From positions 56,834 to 120,833 of the forward strand of contig NZ_VSEY01000043.1 in assembly GCF_008086045.1 (NCBI RefSeq): a DNA stretch of 64,000 bases. Direction: 5' to 3'. Position numbers and translations under genes: made by a program. Source of the stretch: Nonomuraea sp. PA05 (GTDB lineage Bacteria > Actinomycetota > Actinomycetes > Streptosporangiales > Streptosporangiaceae). The first letter of the stretch is position 1. The number at the start of each line of letters is the position of its first letter. Below are positions 1 to 7,156 of the stretch, in pieces. Below the pieces are notes generated by a model that had not been told where the DNA came from, made no database searches, and saw only the letters and a list, made by a program, of their open reading frames with translations.

Positions 1-196
1 GTCATGGTGTGCTGAGTGCTTCTCTCGCTTGGGGTCTGGCGTGGCGAGAATTTGGACCGTTCCTATGGGTTGGCGTCTTTGGATCGTTCTCCTGGAGCAG
101 GCTGAGGGCGAAGCTATGGCCGGGTGTGAGGCCGTGTCTGGATGTGACAGAACCGCGTCATAGCGGTCATGGGAGCTTTTTGGCGACAATGGGTGC
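1..196. other. Upstream region of the GlxA-type regulator, no gene seen
   Basis: I see no convincing coding frame here. A short inverted repeat, ACCGC then GCGGT (152-156 and 163-167, 6-base spacer), lies about 30 bases before the regulator start and could be an operator, but five-base arms are weak evidence in GC-rich DNA. Confidence 0.35.
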
Positions 197-1174
197 ATGC
201 CCGCTTCGCACCGCGTCATCATCACCGTGTTCCCCGACGTCGACCTTCTCGATGTCACCGGCCCGGCCGAGGTGTTGGCGGTCGCGAATCGGGAGATGTC
301 CGGACGGACGCCCTACCAGGTGCTGCTCGCCGGCCCCGACGGCGGGCAGGTGCGTACCAGCGCCGGGGTGCGGCTGGCCACCGATCTGACCTTCGACGAG
401 GTCGGTGACCGGGTCGACACGCTGGTGGTGCCCGGGGCGGTCGATCGCGACGGTGCTCCGGTGATCGATCCGCAGTTGGTCGGCTGGATCGCCGATACCG
501 CGCGGCACGCCGACCGGGTTGCGTCCGTGTGTGTCGGCGCTCATCTGCTGGCAGCGGCGGGTCTGCTGTCCGGACGGACGGCTACCACGCACTGGGCCAC
601 CGCTGACCGGCTGGCTCACGACCATCCCGACGTGACCGTGGATCCGGATCCGATCTACATCCGGTCAGGGAAGGTGTGGACGGGGGCGGGCATCAGCTCG
701 TGCATGGATCTCGCGCTCGCTCTGGTTGCTGAGGATCATGGCGAGCGGCTTGCTCTGGCCGTGGCGCGGCAGCTTGTGATGTACCTGAAGCGGCAGGGTG
801 GGCAGAGTCAGTTCAGCGTGCCGCTGTGGCAGGCGCCGACCGAGCGCCGGGACATCGACGAGTTGCGGGTGTGGATCACTGCGAATCTCACCGCTGATCT
901 GTCGGCGGCTGCGCTCGCCGAGCGGGTGTGTCTGAGTGAGCGGCATTTCGCCCGGGTCTTTCGGAAGGAGACCGGTAGTACTCCGGCCGGGTACGTGGAG
1001 GCGGCTCGGGTGGAGGCGGCTCGGCGGTTGCTGGAGGGCACCGACGAGGCGCTTGAACGTGTCGCTCAGGCGTGTGGGCTGGGGTCGGCGGAGACGTTGC
1101 ACCGGGCCTTTCGACGGCGGCTCGGCACCACACCCGCCGCCTATCGCAGACGGTTTCGCACCGCCGCCGCCTGA
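197..1174 (+). CDS. GlxA family transcriptional regulator (DJ-1/PfpI domain plus AraC helix-turn-helix)
   Basis: A 325-residue protein with the two-part GlxA layout. Residues about 5-175 form a DJ-1/PfpI (class I glutamine amidotransferase-like) domain with a Cys at 112 in the nucleophile-elbow-like motif SVCVGAHLL. Residues about 220-320 form an AraC/XylS double helix-turn-helix ending in the usual TPAAYRRRF. The N-terminal domain in this family is thought to sense a ligand, not to hydrolyse. The start was chosen because MPASHRVIITVF begins directly at the first strand of the fold. A cysteine hydrolase follows on the same strand after a repeat-filled gap, a pairing often seen for GlxA regulators, so it is the likely target. 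The ligand is unknown. Confidence 0.9.
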   Translation: MPASHRVIITVFPDVDLLDVTGPAEVLAVANREMSGRTPYQVLLAGPDGGQVRTSAGVRLATDLTFDEVGDRVDTLVVPGAVDRDGAPVIDPQLVGWIADTARHADRVASVCVGAHLLAAAGLLSGRTATTHWATADRLAHDHPDVTVDPDPIYIRSGKVWTGAGISSCMDLALALVAEDHGERLALAVARQLVMYLKRQGGQSQFSVPLWQAPTERRDIDELRVWITANLTADLSAAALAERVCLSERHFARVFRKETGSTPAGYVEAARVEAARRLLEGTDEALERVAQACGLGSAETLHRAFRRRLGTTPAAYRRRFRTAAA

Positions 1175-1195
1175 TCATTGCAGCGACTCGGCCGC

Positions 1196-1307
1196 GGTAG
1201 GGGCTGCCTGTGGTGGGGGCTGCCTGCGGTAGGAGTCGCGTGTGGTGGGGGCTGCCCGCGGTGGGGGCTGCCCGCGGTGGGGGCTGCCCGCGGCAGGAGT
1301 CGGCCGC
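1196..1307. repeat. Seven-copy 16-bp tandem repeat
   Basis: Seven head-to-tail units of 16 bp, consensus GGTGGGGGCTGCCCGC. Units 4-6 are identical; units 1-3 and 7 carry a few changes (units 3 and 7 share a GGAGTCG variant). The array starts about 20 bases after the regulator's stop and fills part of the 384-base gap before the cysteine hydrolase. Sixteen is not a multiple of three and no frame through it looks coding. Confidence 0.9.
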
Positions 1308-1558
1308 GGTGGTCTCCGGCGTGCTCGTCGCTGACGTCGTCGGCCAGGCGGGCGAAGCAGCAGTCCGCCCGTCGGGCGTCACGTGCCGGACATCGCGTCA
1401 TGCCGGACGTCGCGTGTCGGGCGGCGGGCGGAGGCGGCGGGCAGCGGGCAGCGGGCGGAGGCCCATGCCGCTCGACGCTGACGCCCCCGCCCGACACGCC
1501 ACCTCAAAAGCTCCGGCCCGCCAGGGCCGGTTATTCACCATGTCCCAAGGAGAACGAA

Positions 1559-2161
1559 ATGACCGTCTCGACGACCCTGCGCAACGTCATCGGCCTCGAC
1601 GGCGCCCTACCGTCCCTGTCCACCAGCACCCTGATCCTGATCGACTTCCAGAACACCTACCGCACCGGCGTCATGGCCCTGCCCGACGCCGACCGCGCCC
1701 TGACCGCCGCCGCCGACCTCCTGTCACGCGCCCGCAGCGCCGGGACGCCGGTGATCCACGTCATCAACGACGGCGGCGAGGGCACCCCGTACGACATCCG
1801 CGCCGAGATCGGCCAGATCGCACCCCACGTCGCCCCCCAGGACGGCGAGCCGGTCGTGGTGAAGGGCTTCCCGAACTCCTTCCACGAGACGAGCCTCCTG
1901 GAGACGCTGCGCGGTCTGCAGGCCGGCCCTGACCTGGTGCTGGCGGGTTTCATGACCCACATGTGCGTCCAGTTCACCGCCCAGGGCGCGTTCAACCTCG
2001 GTTACCGCCCCACGGTGGTGGCGGAGGCGTGCGCGACCCGTCCGCTGGCGGGCCCGGACGGCGCGCCGATCCCGGCGGATCTTCTGCACGCCGCCGCGCT
2101 GACCACGATCAGCGATCTGTTCGGTACGGTCGCCGCCCGGGTGGCCGATCTACCCGCCTGA
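1559..2161 (+). CDS. Isochorismatase-like cysteine hydrolase
   Basis: A 200-residue cytoplasmic hydrolase of the isochorismatase/nicotinamidase fold. The triad can be placed: Asp29 in LILIDFQN, a Lys near 102 in VVVKGFPNSF, and a Cys near 136 in GFMTHMCVQFT. The family hydrolyses amides or enol ethers such as nicotinamide or isochorismate; the substrate here is not predictable. The start at 1559 is fixed by a strong ribosome binding site AAGGAG at 1547-1552, six bases upstream; the frame is open further upstream but lies in repeats. It probably depends on the GlxA-type regulator upstream. Confidence 0.9.
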   Translation: MTVSTTLRNVIGLDGALPSLSTSTLILIDFQNTYRTGVMALPDADRALTAAADLLSRARSAGTPVIHVINDGGEGTPYDIRAEIGQIAPHVAPQDGEPVVVKGFPNSFHETSLLETLRGLQAGPDLVLAGFMTHMCVQFTAQGAFNLGYRPTVVAEACATRPLAGPDGAPIPADLLHAAALTTISDLFGTVAARVADLPA

Positions 2162-2177
2162 CGCAGCCCGGGAGCGG

Positions 2178-3626
2178 TTACTCCAGGGTGAAGCTGGCGC
2201 TGCCGCGGAAGGCGCTGGACCCGTCGTCCCGTTCCACCCACACCTGCCCCGCCCGATGCCGCACGTAGTACCCGGGAAAGTTCACCGACTCGAACGACAC
2301 GGTCCCGCTCCCCGCGAGCCCTGCCCGCCGCACGAAGCTGGCGTCGGCGGCGAACAGCGTGGTGCCGTCGCGCTGCTCCACCCAGGCTTCGTGGTTGCGG
2401 TGCCGCAGGTAGTACCCGGGGAAGTTGGCCGACTCCAGTGACACGGTCCCGCTGCCTGACAGCCCGGTGACGAGCCGGAACTGGGAGTCGGCCAGCGGGG
2501 TGACGTTGGCTTCGAGCCGCGCCCGGTAGTTCCAGTGCCGCACCGCCGAGCCGGGCGTGTCGTACGACATGAGCCGCACCGGCGTGACCCCGTCGGCGAC
2601 CGGGATGCCGAAGTCGGGGGTGCCGTCCGCGCGCCAGTAGACCTTCTGGACGCGCGTGCGGCGGTTCGGGTCGTTGAGGGGGTCGCCGGAGATGTCCCGG
2701 TAACTGCGGTCGTGGTAGACGAGCAGGTCGCTCTGCCCGTCCTCGGAGGTGGTGAAGGAGTTGTGGCCGGGGCCGTACTGGCTGGTGGCGGCGTTGGTGG
2801 CGAAGACCGGGCTCTGGCTCTTGGCCCAGGACGCGGCCTGGAGGGGGTCGGCGGAGGCGGAGGCGGTCAGCAGGCCGACGCAGTAGTTGGCGTCCGTGGC
2901 GCTGGCCGAGTACGTCAGGAAGAGGCGGCCGTTGCGTTGCAGCACGGCGGGGCCTTCGGCGACCTTGTAGCCGCGCGTCTCCCAGGCCAGCGTGGGGATG
3001 GTGAGGCGGGTGGTGGCGCCGGTGATGGTCCATGGGTTGGCGCCCATGCGGGCGATGTAGAGGTTGGAGTTGGTGGCGATGCCGGGCTCCTGCTGGGCCC
3101 ACAGCAGGTAGCGGACGCCGCCGGTGACGAACGTGGTGGCGTCGAGGGAGAAGGTGTCCCAGGGGGTGGTGATGCGGCCGCGTTCGGTCCAGGTGCCGGT
3201 CAGGGGGTTGGCGGCGGCGTTCTCCAGGACGTACATGCGGATGCGCCAGACGTCGTCGGCGCGGCCGGCGGCGAAGTAGACGTACCACTTGCCGTTGATG
3301 AAGTGGATCTCGGGCGCCCAGATGTGGGCGCCCATCTCGCCGGTGGCGTGGCGGCGCCAGATGACGCTTTCCTGCGCGGTGGCCAGCCCCTGGACGGTGG
3401 TGGCGCGGCGCAGCACGATGCGGTCGTACTCGGGGGCGGTGGCGGTGAAGTAGTAGTAGCCGTCCGTGTGGCGGAAGATGTGCGGGTCGGCGCGCTGGGC
3501 GGCCAGCGGGTTGGTGTACTGCACCGCCGGCGAGGCGTGCGCGGCGCCGGGCGACAGGAGGTTGGCGGTCACGGTGAGCAGCGTAGCCAGGACGAGGAGC
3601 ACGGCCTTCCCGCGAGAGGGGCGCAT
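2178..3626 (-). CDS. Secreted GH43 family glycoside hydrolase with AbfB domain
   Basis: A 482-residue exported enzyme. Residues 1-31 are a Sec signal peptide (Arg/Lys start, Leu-rich core, AHA cleavage motif). The five-bladed GH43 catalytic domain follows, with a catalytic-base Asp in ADPHIFRHTDGYYYF near residue 47, the acid Glu in KVAEGPAV near 220, and a pKa-tuning Asp near 163. Residues about 340-482 form an AbfB (CBM42) beta-trefoil with repeats of the type FPGYYLRHR. AbfB binds arabinofuranose side chains, so alpha-L-arabinofuranosidase or arabinanase activity on arabinoxylan is the best guess. It lies 12 bases downstream of a second GH43-AbfB gene and is probably co-transcribed with it from the LacI-type operator region. 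Confidence 0.92.
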   Translation of the reverse strand: MRPSRGKAVLLVLATLLTVTANLLSPGAAHASPAVQYTNPLAAQRADPHIFRHTDGYYYFTATAPEYDRIVLRRATTVQGLATAQESVIWRRHATGEMGAHIWAPEIHFINGKWYVYFAAGRADDVWRIRMYVLENAAANPLTGTWTERGRITTPWDTFSLDATTFVTGGVRYLLWAQQEPGIATNSNLYIARMGANPWTITGATTRLTIPTLAWETRGYKVAEGPAVLQRNGRLFLTYSASATDANYCVGLLTASASADPLQAASWAKSQSPVFATNAATSQYGPGHNSFTTSEDGQSDLLVYHDRSYRDISGDPLNDPNRRTRVQKVYWRADGTPDFGIPVADGVTPVRLMSYDTPGSAVRHWNYRARLEANVTPLADSQFRLVTGLSGSGTVSLESANFPGYYLRHRNHEAWVEQRDGTTLFAADASFVRRAGLAGSGTVSFESVNFPGYYVRHRAGQVWVERDDGSSAFRGSASFTLE

Positions 3627-3638
3627 GGGGGGTGTCCT

Positions 3639-4967
3639 TTACGAGAGGGGAGAGGTGACCGTGTACGAGGCGTCGCCGGCGAACGTCGAGCCGGACGCCC
3701 ACAGGTCCAGCCGCAGCTCGTAGTTGTAGTGCCGCAGGTAGCGGCCGGGCAGGTTGTAGGACTCGAACGACGTCGTGCCGCCGCCGGCCAGCCCGGCGCG
3801 TCCGCAGAAGGTGGCGTCGCCCTTGAAGATGGCGGTGCCGTCGTCGCGTTGCAGGGCGAGCCGCATGTTGTAGTGCCGCAGGTAGTAGCCGGGCTGGGTG
3901 GCCGACTGGAAGGAGTAGCAGCCGGAGTGGGCCAGGCCTGCGGCGACGGTGAACGTGGCGGACTGCCGGTCGGCGATCGCGCTGGTGGACGACAGCGGGT
4001 CGAGGTAGGCCAGGCCGCCGCGGTGGCGTACGTACCGGTCGGCGAAGTTGGCGGAGCGCAGCGAGCGGTTGCCGGTGGGGACGGCGGTGGTGTCGCCGGA
4101 GTCCTCGCGCAGCACGGTGAAGTGCCTGGCCGTCCCGGACAGGCCGGGCAGTTCGACCTTGGCGCCGAACGCGGAGAGGTTGGAGCTGTCGGCGTAGTAG
4201 TAGCGTCCGCCGGTGTAGTTGTCGAAGTAGATCCGCCACCTGCCGTCCGGCAGGCGGGTCAGCGCGGGCCCTTCCAGGCCGGAGCCCCAGCCGGCCCAGT
4301 TCCCTGTGCCGATGAACGTCCACGGCCCGGTGAGGGAGGTGGCGGTGGCGTGCTCGATGTACTTGGTCGTCTCGTTCTTCAGGAAGTTGTGGTACGTCGA
4401 GCCGGACTTGACCACGAAGCTGTCGATGTAGTTGGCCGGGATGCCCAGCGCGACCGGGGCGGTCCAGGTGGACAGCGCGCTGTTGGTGGCGGTGATCCGG
4501 TACGGCCTGAACTGCCCGGCGGTGCCCGTCGTGGACGCGGAGAAGATCACGTGCACGCTGCCGTCGGAGTCCTTGAACCATTCGGGCGCCCAGGTGCTGC
4601 CGGTGGCGCCGTTCAGCCCGACGGTGACGTTGCGCAGGAACGTCCAGGTCACGGTGTCGGCGCTGCGGGCGAAGCCGATGGTGTCGCCGGTCCAGTTCGT
4701 GGTGTGGACGAGGTAGTAGTAGCCGTCGGTGTGCCGCATCACGCTGGGGTCGCGGATCAGCCCGGACGGCGGCGTGTAGGCGTTGGCTCTGACGAGGTTG
4801 AAGGTGCCGGCGTTGAAGGAGTCGTAGACGTACATGTTGGACTGGCTGGTGTTGGTGAAGGCCGTCATCAGGTAGTGCGGCGCTGGTCCGGCGGCGTGTG
4901 CGGCCGTGGCCGGCGTCAGGAGAGCGGCCAGGAGCACCAGGCATAACCAGGGCAAACGCATACGCAT
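3639..4967 (-). CDS. Secreted GH43-like glycoside hydrolase with AbfB domain
   Basis: A 442-residue protein with a signal peptide (residues 1-26, AHA cleavage motif) and an N-terminal five-bladed GH43/GH62-type domain. The base Asp is in LIRDPSVMRHTDGYYYL near residue 72 and the acid Glu is in GLEGPALTRL near 236. Residues about 300-442 form an AbfB-type beta-trefoil with PGYYLRHYN and PGRYLRHYN repeats. It is the first gene of a two-gene unit with the downstream GH43-AbfB gene. A near-perfect LacI-type palindrome sits 16 bases before the start, so induction by plant cell wall sugar is likely. Substrate is inferred to be arabinose-containing hemicellulose. Confidence 0.9.
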   Translation of the reverse strand: MRMRLPWLCLVLLAALLTPATAAHAAGPAPHYLMTAFTNTSQSNMYVYDSFNAGTFNLVRANAYTPPSGLIRDPSVMRHTDGYYYLVHTTNWTGDTIGFARSADTVTWTFLRNVTVGLNGATGSTWAPEWFKDSDGSVHVIFSASTTGTAGQFRPYRITATNSALSTWTAPVALGIPANYIDSFVVKSGSTYHNFLKNETTKYIEHATATSLTGPWTFIGTGNWAGWGSGLEGPALTRLPDGRWRIYFDNYTGGRYYYADSSNLSAFGAKVELPGLSGTARHFTVLREDSGDTTAVPTGNRSLRSANFADRYVRHRGGLAYLDPLSSTSAIADRQSATFTVAAGLAHSGCYSFQSATQPGYYLRHYNMRLALQRDDGTAIFKGDATFCGRAGLAGGGTTSFESYNLPGRYLRHYNYELRLDLWASGSTFAGDASYTVTSPLS

Positions 4968-4982
4968 CGAGCGGCCCTCCAG

Positions 4983-5000
4983 GATGTTAGCGTTAACATC
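4983..5000. promoter_or_regulatory. LacI-family operator in front of the GH43 pair
   Basis: The 18-mer GATGTTAGCGTTAACATC is an inverted repeat with one mismatched pair around a central CG, the classic shape of LacI/GalR operators. It lies 16 bases upstream of the first GH43 start, where a bound repressor would block transcription. No LacI gene is present in the window, so the regulator must be elsewhere. Confidence 0.75.
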
Positions 5001-5053
5001 TCACCACGCCGGGCGAGGCGGTGGTGAGCGCATTCGTACCCCGGCAACAAAGC

Positions 5054-5158
5054 GCCGTCAATATCAGCACGTCCGGCACAGCTCGCGCGCCGTCAATATC
5101 AGCACGCCCGGCACAACTCGCACGCCGTCAATATCAGCGCGCCCGGTACAGCTCGTGT
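5054..5158. repeat. Three-copy 35-bp tandem repeat copying a gene's 3' end
   Basis: Three units of 35 bp begin at 5054, 5089 and 5124 (each starts GCCGTCAATATCAGC). The third contains the stop codon and last codons of the nucleotidyltransferase gene; the other two are extra copies of that gene end placed after its stop. Because 35 is not divisible by three, the extra copies are out of frame and also carry stops. Confidence 0.9.
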
Positions 5159-5976
5159 GCCGCCGTTATCGCCTGGTCCGCGAAGCCCAGCACGTCCCGC
5201 CTGCGCTCGAACGGCGAGCCGTACAGCGACCGCCGCGGCGTCCCGAAGTGATCGCCGAGCCCCGCGAGGACGCTCGCCACGGACGGCAGCGCACTGTCCT
5301 CCTCGCGCAGCCGCAGCGCCTCGTCCACCACCCGGTGCCAGCGCTCGGGAAAGACCTCGCGCGCGTGCCGCCCCGCCCCGGTCTTGGAGGTGATGTCCCC
5401 GGTGGCCAGCGTGTAGTGCAGCCGGGCGACGCCGGTGACGACCCAGACGGCGCCGTACCCGCCGAGGCAGGTCAGCCCCCACGGCGTGAACGGACGGGAG
5501 GCGCGGATCACCAGGCGGCGCCAGTAGAGGTCGAGGTTGCGATCGGTCCAGGCGGCCAGGGCCGCGGGATCGTTCCAGATTTTGAGATCTTCCGGCTCGG
5601 GGCCTCGGCAGGTCAGCCCGTGGCGGGCCAGCGTGTGCCAGGTGACGGGGTCGACCGAGCCGCGCCGGTTGAACCGGCCCGCCTGCGAGCGGGGCCGCTC
5701 CCCCAGGTCGGCGGGGTCACGGCCGAGGTCGTCCCAGGTGAGGTAGACGCCGTCGAAGGGGTGGGCGCCGAGTTTGGTGTGGATGCGTTCCAGCACTCCA
5801 GGGGGCGGCGGTTCTGACGTCACCGCGACGAAGTCGACGTCGCTCGCGCCCGGCCGGTAGTCGCCGAGCGCCGCGGAGCCCTCCAGATACAGCCCCTCCA
5901 CCAGCCCGGGAGCCTCCGCGTCGGCCAAGGTCAGGTACGTCTCGACGATCGCGTCGATCTTCGGGTGGGGCGTCAT
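5134..5976 (-). CDS. Aminoglycoside adenylyltransferase-like nucleotidyltransferase (DUF4111-type)
   Basis: A 280-residue protein of the DNA polymerase beta nucleotidyltransferase superfamily. The active-site signature GSAALGDYRPGASDVDF is near residues 33-50, supplying the Gly-Ser and the Asp-x-Asp metal ligands. The C-terminal helical part resembles the DUF4111 domain of ANT(3'')-type enzymes that adenylate aminoglycosides. I chose the start MTPHPKIDAIVETYL at 5976; an in-frame start 78 bases upstream would overlap the divergent promoter region. A true resistance role is not proven, because many chromosomal homologues have unknown substrates. Its 3' end has been tandemly copied. Confidence 0.8.
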   Translation of the reverse strand: MTPHPKIDAIVETYLTLADAEAPGLVEGLYLEGSAALGDYRPGASDVDFVAVTSEPPPPGVLERIHTKLGAHPFDGVYLTWDDLGRDPADLGERPRSQAGRFNRRGSVDPVTWHTLARHGLTCRGPEPEDLKIWNDPAALAAWTDRNLDLYWRRLVIRASRPFTPWGLTCLGGYGAVWVVTGVARLHYTLATGDITSKTGAGRHAREVFPERWHRVVDEALRLREEDSALPSVASVLAGLGDHFGTPRRSLYGSPFERRRDVLGFADQAITAAHELYRAR

Positions 5977-6041
5977 GGCCGCCCAGCCTGCCATACTCCG
6001 CGCCACCGCCTCATCACATTCAAGAATCCTAGAATGGCCGA

Positions 6042-7145
6042 GTGAATGACGCATATACCCCTTTAAACCTTAAATCCACTCATGATGGCCTCAAGTGGGC
6101 GGCGGTCGAGCCGGGGGTGATCCCCGCCTGGGTGGCCGACATGGATCTGCCCACCGCGCCGGCGGTCGCCGAGGTGCTGCGCCGCCGGGCCGACGGCGAC
6201 CTGGGCTACCCGACCTGGCTGCTCGACCAGAACGCCGGCCCGCTGGCCGAGGCGTTCGCCGAGCGCATGGCGGGCAGGTTCGGGTGGCAGGCCGACCCCG
6301 GGCTGGTGCGTCCGTTCAACGACCTCAACCAGGCTCTCCAGGTTCTCCTCCAGATCTGGACGAAGCCAGGCGACGGGGTGGCCGTGCACATCCCGGCATA
6401 CCACCCGTTCCTGGACACGCTCAGCGTCATGGAACGCCCGCTGCGCCCCATCCACATGGAACCGGACGGCGACACGTGGCGCTTCGAGGTGCCGGACCTG
6501 TCGGGCTGCCGAGTGCTCCTGCTGGTCAACCCGCACAACCCCACCGGCCGCGCGTTCAACGAGCGGGAGCTGCACGAGCTGGCCGAGCACGCCGAGCGGC
6601 ACGACCTGCTGGTGATCGCCGACGAGATCCACGCCGACCTGGTGTACGAGCCGCACCGGCACATCCCGTTCGCCACGATCCTGCCGGGGCGCACGGTCAC
6701 GCTGACGTCGGCGACGAAGGCGTTCAACCTGGGCGGCATCCGCTGCTCGGTCGCCCACTTCGGCCACGAGGGCGCCCGCGCGGCGCTGGAGGCGCAGCCC
6801 CCGTTCGTGTACGGCTCCCCCAGCGTCTTCGGCGTCGAGGCGACCGTCGCGGCCTGGCGGCACGGGGACGACTGGCTGGCGCGGACCGTGGCGCTGCTCG
6901 ACCGCAACCGGCACACGATCGCCTCCCGCCTGCCCGCCGCGTTCCGCTACCGGGTTCCGGAGGCGACCTACCTGGCCTGGCTGGACGTGGGCAGGCCGGG
7001 TATGGCGGAGGTGTTCGAGCGGGAGGCGAGGGTGCGGCTGAACGACGGCGCCGCCTTCGGCCCCGGTGGTGAGAACTTCGTGCGGCTCAACTTCGCCACC
7101 ACCGAGGCCATCCTCGCGGAGATGCTCAGCCGCCTGGCCGGCTGA
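6042..7145 (+). CDS. MalY/PatB family PLP-dependent C-S lyase (aminotransferase class I/II fold)
   Basis: A 367-residue fold-type I PLP enzyme. It shows VADMDLPTAP near the N-terminus (typical of MalY/PatB), the NPHNPTGR motif, the DEIHADLVY cofactor Asp region, and the Schiff-base Lys in SATKAFNLGG. MalY/PatB proteins cleave cystathionine or other cysteine conjugates to thiol, pyruvate and ammonia. The GTG at 6042 starts MNDAYTPLNLK. The first dozen codons are unusually AT-rich for this genome, common at translation starts. It is divergent from the nucleotidyltransferase (65-base gap) and convergent with the tricorn gene (11-base gap). Confidence 0.88.
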   Translation: MNDAYTPLNLKSTHDGLKWAAVEPGVIPAWVADMDLPTAPAVAEVLRRRADGDLGYPTWLLDQNAGPLAEAFAERMAGRFGWQADPGLVRPFNDLNQALQVLLQIWTKPGDGVAVHIPAYHPFLDTLSVMERPLRPIHMEPDGDTWRFEVPDLSGCRVLLLVNPHNPTGRAFNERELHELAEHAERHDLLVIADEIHADLVYEPHRHIPFATILPGRTVTLTSATKAFNLGGIRCSVAHFGHEGARAALEAQPPFVYGSPSVFGVEATVAAWRHGDDWLARTVALLDRNRHTIASRLPAAFRYRVPEATYLAWLDVGRPGMAEVFEREARVRLNDGAAFGPGGENFVRLNFATTEAILAEMLSRLAG

Positions 7146-7156
7146 GCGGGGGCAGA

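Noticed and set aside
2002..4946. Very long open frames on both strands across the GH43 genes (up to 980 codons)
   Set aside because: They are antisense or out-of-frame shadows caused by high third-position GC; their translations are Arg/Pro/Gly/Val-rich and match no fold, while the GH43 frames carry signal peptides and catalytic motifs. The same holds for antisense frames over the tricorn, leuS, kinase and ftsH genes.
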